Positions 60,203 through 64,000 of a DNA stretch of 64,000 nucleotides are shown in pieces. The position numbers were made by a program, and so were the translations under genes. Positions within the stretch are counted from its first letter, which is position 1. Every line of letters begins with the position of its first letter. The notes under the pieces are model-generated. The model saw nothing but the letters and a program-made list of their open reading frames with translations. It searched no databases and was not told the origin of the DNA. This DNA comes from Nostocoides sp. (lineage in GTDB: Bacteria; Actinomycetota; Actinomycetes; Actinomycetales; Dermatophilaceae). Location of the stretch: NCBI GenBank assembly GCA_016702415.1, contig JADJEA010000012.1, positions 86,027 to 150,026 on the forward strand, written 5' to 3'.

Positions 60203-60957
60203 AGGCAGAGAAAATAAGCTGGTCTACTTCGGGGCCCGCTGGCGACCCGCCCTTGACCCGCGCACCCAGCTCGGCGGGTGGGTCGAGGGTGACTTTCTCC
60301 CGGGCACCAAGAGTCTGCAGGCTCGTAAGAGTCGAGCCGCATAGTGCTCCAGTATTACGACGGTGTAGAACGAGGTAGCCGACTTGACCCCACTGACTGG
60401 TTGTAGTCGTAGCCCGACCACAATATCCGGCCGTTCACGGACCAGGAGAAGTACGGCCCCTGGGCGACAACCTTGACGGTCTTCCAGATCTGATTGCGGA
60501 TGACGCCCGCGTGAGTCCAATCGACGATGGGGTATTCGTCCCCGTAGTTGTCGGTGAAGAACACTGCGAAGTTGGCCGTGTTGGTGAAGTTGAAATGATA
60601 GCTGGGCGCCGAGTCGCGCTCGCTGTTGAGGCAAACGGGTTGCCCCGGATCACCATGGAGTTCGACCAATAGCCACCGCCGTTGCCGTCTCGCTTGACGC
60701 GGGCCTGGTAGACGAAGTTCCACCACGAGCCGGTGTGGACCGTGGAAGCCCAGTAGCCGGGAGTCCACTTGCGCCCAGTAGTACCCGCCGTTGAGATTCC
60801 AGGTTCCGGCGACCGAATTCCATCCGAGCCGGTTTCGGTCTGAAGTCGCTGTACCAGCCTGCCATGCGATCTTCGTCCGCGTGGGCCGCGGCGGCTCCAG
60901 CGACTGGCGCTGACGCGACGGCCAGAACAGCACCGGTGAGGATGTCCTGCGCTCCAT
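60201..60957 (-). pseudogene. Secreted jelly-roll (LamG/ConA-like) protein, frameshifted
   Basis: An ATG at 60957 is followed, after a frame change, by ILTGAVLAVASAPVAGAAAA with HAD, a signal peptide and cleavage site. The mature part, in several frames, reads RLGWNSVAGTWNLNGGYYWA, STVHTGSWWNFVYQARVKRD, YHFNFTNTANFAVFFTDNYG, HAGVIRNQIWKTVKVVAQGP and YFSWSVNGRILWSGYDYNQ, then LTSLQTLGAREKVTLDPPAE and a stop. The beta-rich pattern and the NGRILWSG segment resemble LamG/3-keto-disaccharide-hydrolase-type jelly rolls that bind glycans; this is a tentative match. At least four indels. Confidence 0.45.
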
Positions 60958-61104
60958 CGATTGTCCCCTTCTGTGGGCGTGCGGTGCGCCGGCTGCACAC
61001 CACCTCGTTGATCACATCGGTTTCGAAGCGCCCGTGCTGGTCATTGAAATAGGGACAAGGAGTTGTGGCGTCACGGCAAGATACGCGCGACGATCAACCA
61101 CTCA

Positions 61105-61340
61105 CAGCCAGCGCAGGAGGCCTCGTCGCGCGCCGTGGACCAAACCCACGAGGACAACGGCGACAAAGATCGCTATCTCGACCAGAGTGGCAGGCCCCAT
61201 CATGTTTGCAGAACCAGCGCCCAGGAAAGAGATACACCGCGTCCACGGCGAAATGACATAGAGGAAGGCGAAGGTCAGATAACGTATCTGAGTCTGCGCC
61301 CAGTTCCTGCAACAGGATCGACACCGGATTCATAAGTCGT
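61105..61340 (-). pseudogene. Possible small membrane protein remnant
   Basis: Two frames together read MNPVSILLQELGADSDTLSD to VDAV and then FLGAGSANMMGPATLVEIAI, FVAVVLVGLVHGARRGLLRW before a stop near 61110, giving one good membrane helix. No family is recognised. It lies between the broken secreted protein and the broken sulfatase on the same strand. Confidence 0.3.
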
Positions 61341-61479
61341 TCGCTCGGCGACTGTGGCGGCTCGCGGGAGCGGGGACGTCGCGCGATCCCGGCAGCGGAC
61401 GCAGAAGAGTCCCGGTGACGACGACCACAACGACCACGACATACGCATCCATGACCGTCGAGAGTAGCCGTCAATGGCA

Positions 61480-63035
61480 AGGCTTGGCCCACGCCGGCAC
61501 CGGTCCCCGCGCACGCGCGCTCCGCGTTCAGTCGGGTGGTCCACTTCAGGACGTCATAGGTCGAGGACGGGGTTCCTGCGGCGAGCGGGATGAGGTTGGT
61601 CATCTGACCGGGGTCGGTCTTAGAGTCGTACAACTCCTGGGTCACCGCCTTGCCCGCGCCGTCGTACGTGATGATGAAGGTGTAGCGGCCATCGGTGATG
61701 CTGGACCACGTGGGGATCGGCGCGGGCTTCGACGGGGAGTAGCGCCAGGTCGCGACAATACTCTCGAGAAGCGGCGTATGCCCGTTAGGTTGAGTAACCA
61801 GTGAACGACCGTCAATACATGGCAGGCTCGGGTCCACCGCTGTCCCGGTCACGGACAGGATCGTCGGAAGGATGTCGATATTCGAGACCTTCGCCTTCCG
61901 GGGCAGCTGCAGCACTCGCGGTGCCTGGAGCAGACACACCGGGATAAGCGAGCATAGGCGGAACGCGCACCGACGGTGAGTATGGCACATACTTCTTGGA
62001 AAGTCCGTGTTCGCCGTACATCAGACCGTTATCGGAGGTGAAGATCACCAGTGTCTTAGACGGTTGCCCCGATGCCCGGACTTGATCGATGATCGCACCG
62101 AAGACGTCGTCATGCTTTTCAACGCGCGTTGGCGACCGGGCAAACGACGCCATACCCGGGTCGGTCAAAGGGACGCCTGCACGTAGGCGGGCTTGTCCTT
62201 CCGGTCGGTCTCGACAACGGGGGGCGTGCGGCCTGGCACAGCGAGCGCTGATCTGTACCTCGGCTCCGTCATATTCCTCTTCGTGTTGTACTCGTCGTGA
62301 GGTGAGGGGCCGTCGGGTCGATATCTCGGGTAGAAGAGGCTTGCCAATGTTGGCCTGGGCCAACGCCGTGGTGAATAGGCGCGAATCTGGCCACCGGCCA
62401 GTTGGTCTGATAATTGAGACCAGTGAAGTTCCCAACTATCTTCTTGACGCTTCCGTCCGGAAAAGTCGCTAGGGAAGTGTAATACCATGCAGGGGCCGTC
62501 TCGGATGTGCAGTACTCAGTCGTCTGCCCGTTGTCGCGGGATCCGCGATCGTGATGTAGTCGTCGAAATTCGGAGGAACGGGCACAAGGTTGAGTTACTT
62601 GCCGAATAGTGCTGTTCGATATCCGCGGCGCTGCAGATAGCAACAATACTACCCCGAAGGTATCGAGAAGTACCGCCGAGGCCTTGGCTGATGACCCCTT
62701 CGTTGTGTGGATATCTTCCAACGAACGTCGACGCCCGACTCTGGCAGCATGAGGGCGAGGATACCTAGCTGTTGACGTAGCTGACGCCATTACTCTCAGG
62801 AAAAGCGGACAGTCCGTGGCATGAATGCGGCCAAACGCGAGGCCTTGTCGGGGACCTGATCGTCAGTCTTCACCAGAATGACGTTCGGCGGGTGGCGCCC
62901 AGAGATGCCGGATTGGGACCCCGATCGGACCACTCCATCGACCGGGCTGGCCGCGGACGACCGACGGCGACCCGCGCCACGAGCCCGGAGATGAATACTG
63001 TCCTGATGCAAAATCGATACGCACGACTTCCTCCC
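61480..63035 (-). pseudogene. Sulfatase (type I, formylglycine) with many frameshifts
   Basis: Segments in order: PPNVILVKTDDQVPDKASRL (metal-binding Asp pair), CCQSRASTFVGRYPHNEGVI (the C-x-P/A-S-R modification site, here with Gln in the Pro position), WYYTSLATFPDGSVKKIVGN and FTGLNYQTNWP, VFGAIIDQVRASGQPSKTLV, IFTSDNGLMYGEHGLSKKYV, then VSNIDILPTILSVTGTAVDP, DGRSLVTQPNG and ITYDGAGKAVTQELYDSKTD PGQMTNL. This is the arylsulfatase/GlcNAc-6-sulfatase type that removes sulfate from polysaccharides. At least six indels. Boundaries are approximate; a basic, signal-like front lies near 63020. Confidence 0.7.
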
Positions 63036-63191
63036 TGACTCGACAGGGTCTCCGGAGAGCCGTCCCCGCGGACAAGTCCCCTATCCGAGGACATGAACCG
63101 GACCTCAAAGCACCCCTCGCCGAGTCGAGGAGGTTAGGTAAGCCCCTACCATGGTCGGCGGCCGGATATCCGGCGACGAGCGAGGGTGACC
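63036..63191. other. Divergent spacer between sulfatase and korA
   Basis: No gene seen. AGGTTAGGTAAGCCCCTACCAT near 63131-63152 is AT-richer than its surroundings and may hold the korA promoter (TAGGTA/TACCAT as -10 candidates). Confidence 0.25.
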
Positions 63192-64000
63192 ATGACGAAC
63201 GACACCGTGACCAGGCCGGCCCGACTCGGCTGCGCCGGGTCGTGATCCCGGTTCACCGGTGACTCCGAGGACGGGATGCAACTGACCGGCGACCGGTTCC
63301 GCCGCCGAGACCGCCGGGGTTCGGCTAACGACCTACCTGCCGAACTTCCGGCCGAGATCCGCCCCAGGGCGCTGCCGGGGGTCTCGAGCTTCCAACTCCA
63401 TTCGCCGACCACGGCGATGCTCACGCCGGGCGACGCCCCCGACGTCCTCTTGGCGATGAACCCCCGCCGCCCTCAAGACGACCTCGCCGACCTCCCCGCG
63501 GGACGGCACCCTCATCGTCGACACCGACGAGGTTCTCCGCCCACCAACCTCGCCAAGGTCGGGTATGCCGCTTCCCCTCACCGACGGCTCTCGACAGTTG
63601 GCACCTCCATCCGGTCCCGTTGACGTCGATCACCGTCGAGGCCCTCGCGGGCTTTGGAGACCCTCTCCCACCAGGACGAGGCGGGCCAAGAATATCTGTT
63701 CGCCTTCCGGGCTGCTGTCGTGGATGTACAGCCGGCCCATGGAACAACGAAAGCGTTCCTGCAGAGCAAGTTCAGGGCCAAGACCGACATCCTCGCCGCC
63801 AACCTCGCCGCCATGGAGGCGGGCTGGAGCTATGGCGAGACGACGGAGAGTTTCGCCACGGCATACGAGGTCGCCCCGGCACCGATGCCGAAGCAGGACC
63901 TATCGCAATATCACCTGACGCCGCGCTCGCCCTACGGCCTCGTCGGGAGCACATCGCCGGCCTGCGCCTGGTCCCTCGGGTCCTACCCCATCACCCCGGC
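63192..64000 (+). pseudogene. korA: 2-oxoacid:ferredoxin oxidoreductase alpha subunit, 5' part, many frameshifts
   Basis: From ATG 63192: MTNDTVTRPARL, then RRVV and FTGDSEDGMQLTGDRF (the gamma-domain start), LPGVSSFQLH, LTPGDAPDVLLAMNP, GGTLIVDTDE, NLAKVGYAA, PLTSITVEALAGFG, DILAANLAAMEAGWSYGETT, YEVAPAPMP, YRNITG and, at the window edge, LGSYPITP, which begins the thiamine-diphosphate-side domain. The order is that of KorA, which with KorB oxidises 2-oxoglutarate (or another 2-oxoacid) to the acyl-CoA and reduces ferredoxin. At least eight single-base shifts in 800 bp. The gene continues beyond the window and korB is expected after it. Confidence 0.75.

Noticed and set aside
61415..61804. 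Plus-strand protein with a poly-Thr start
   Set aside because: Antisense of the sulfatase C-terminus; the Thr run is the complement of a GTC-type repeat.

Overview
The window reads as chromosomal DNA of a high-GC, mycothiol-using actinobacterium, most likely Micrococcales near Intrasporangiaceae/Dermatophilaceae. The support is roughly 70% GC, frequent GTG and TTG starts, several apparently leaderless promoters, actinobacterial families (mycothiol-dependent DinB-like, DUF5709, GPP34, YwiC-like, HadA/HadB-like pair), the secE-tRNA-Trp linkage and a very long single-chain acyl-CoA carboxylase. The genus is inference.

Layout. 1-95 is the 5' end of rpsJ (S10 operon, leaving the window). 96-5680 is an accessory pocket between the S10 and str operons. 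It holds 24-bp tandem repeats, two copies of a large palindromic element, a decayed group II intron reverse transcriptase, a decayed DinB-family gene, and a visibly AT-richer four-gene cassette (secreted protein, ABC ATPase, two membrane proteins). 5683-10120 is the str operon (rpsL-rpsG-fusA-tuf, minus strand) with a candidate promoter near 10.43 kb. 10.4-14.7 kb carries an EEP-family phosphodiesterase, a small membrane protein and an unusual two-component pair. 14.8-28.2 kb is the transcription/translation block: rpoC, rpoB, rplL, rplJ with a leader, an LppX/LprAFG-like lipoprotein, rplA, rplK, nusG, secE and tRNA-Trp, all minus strand.

28.3-51.1 kb is housekeeping and metabolism: aspartate aminotransferase (frameshifted), DUF5709, adenosine deaminase, murB, hadB/hadA-like dehydratases, rpmG, tRNA-Met and tRNA-Thr, YwiC-like, a fused acyl-CoA carboxylase (one frameshift), an alpha/beta hydrolase, an acyl-CoA synthetase, SPFH and GPP34 proteins, tRNA-Tyr, YajQ, an SDR, PepN, a mycothiol-dependent enzyme and HtpX. 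51.2-60.05 kb is a complex I-like cluster in transcription order nuoB-C-H-I-J-K-L-M-N, with no nuoE/F/G and, here, no nuoA or nuoD. 60.2-63.1 kb holds a broken secreted jelly-roll-like protein and a broken sulfatase. 63.19 kb to the end is the 5' part of a divergent korA (2-oxoacid:ferredoxin oxidoreductase alpha).

Two cross-cutting observations matter for interpretation. First, the heptamer GGCATAC/GTATGCC recurs about 70-75 times (hand tally), in both orientations, in genes and spacers, sometimes as perfect hairpins next to gene ends; it is absent from the AT-richer ABC cassette. Second, single-base frameshifts are occasional up to 57 kb and then very dense to the end. The conserved residues survive across the frames, which suggests poor consensus sequence at least as much as real gene decay. 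The EFG-less Nuo set beside korA fits a ferredoxin-driven, menaquinone-reducing complex I; this is inference.
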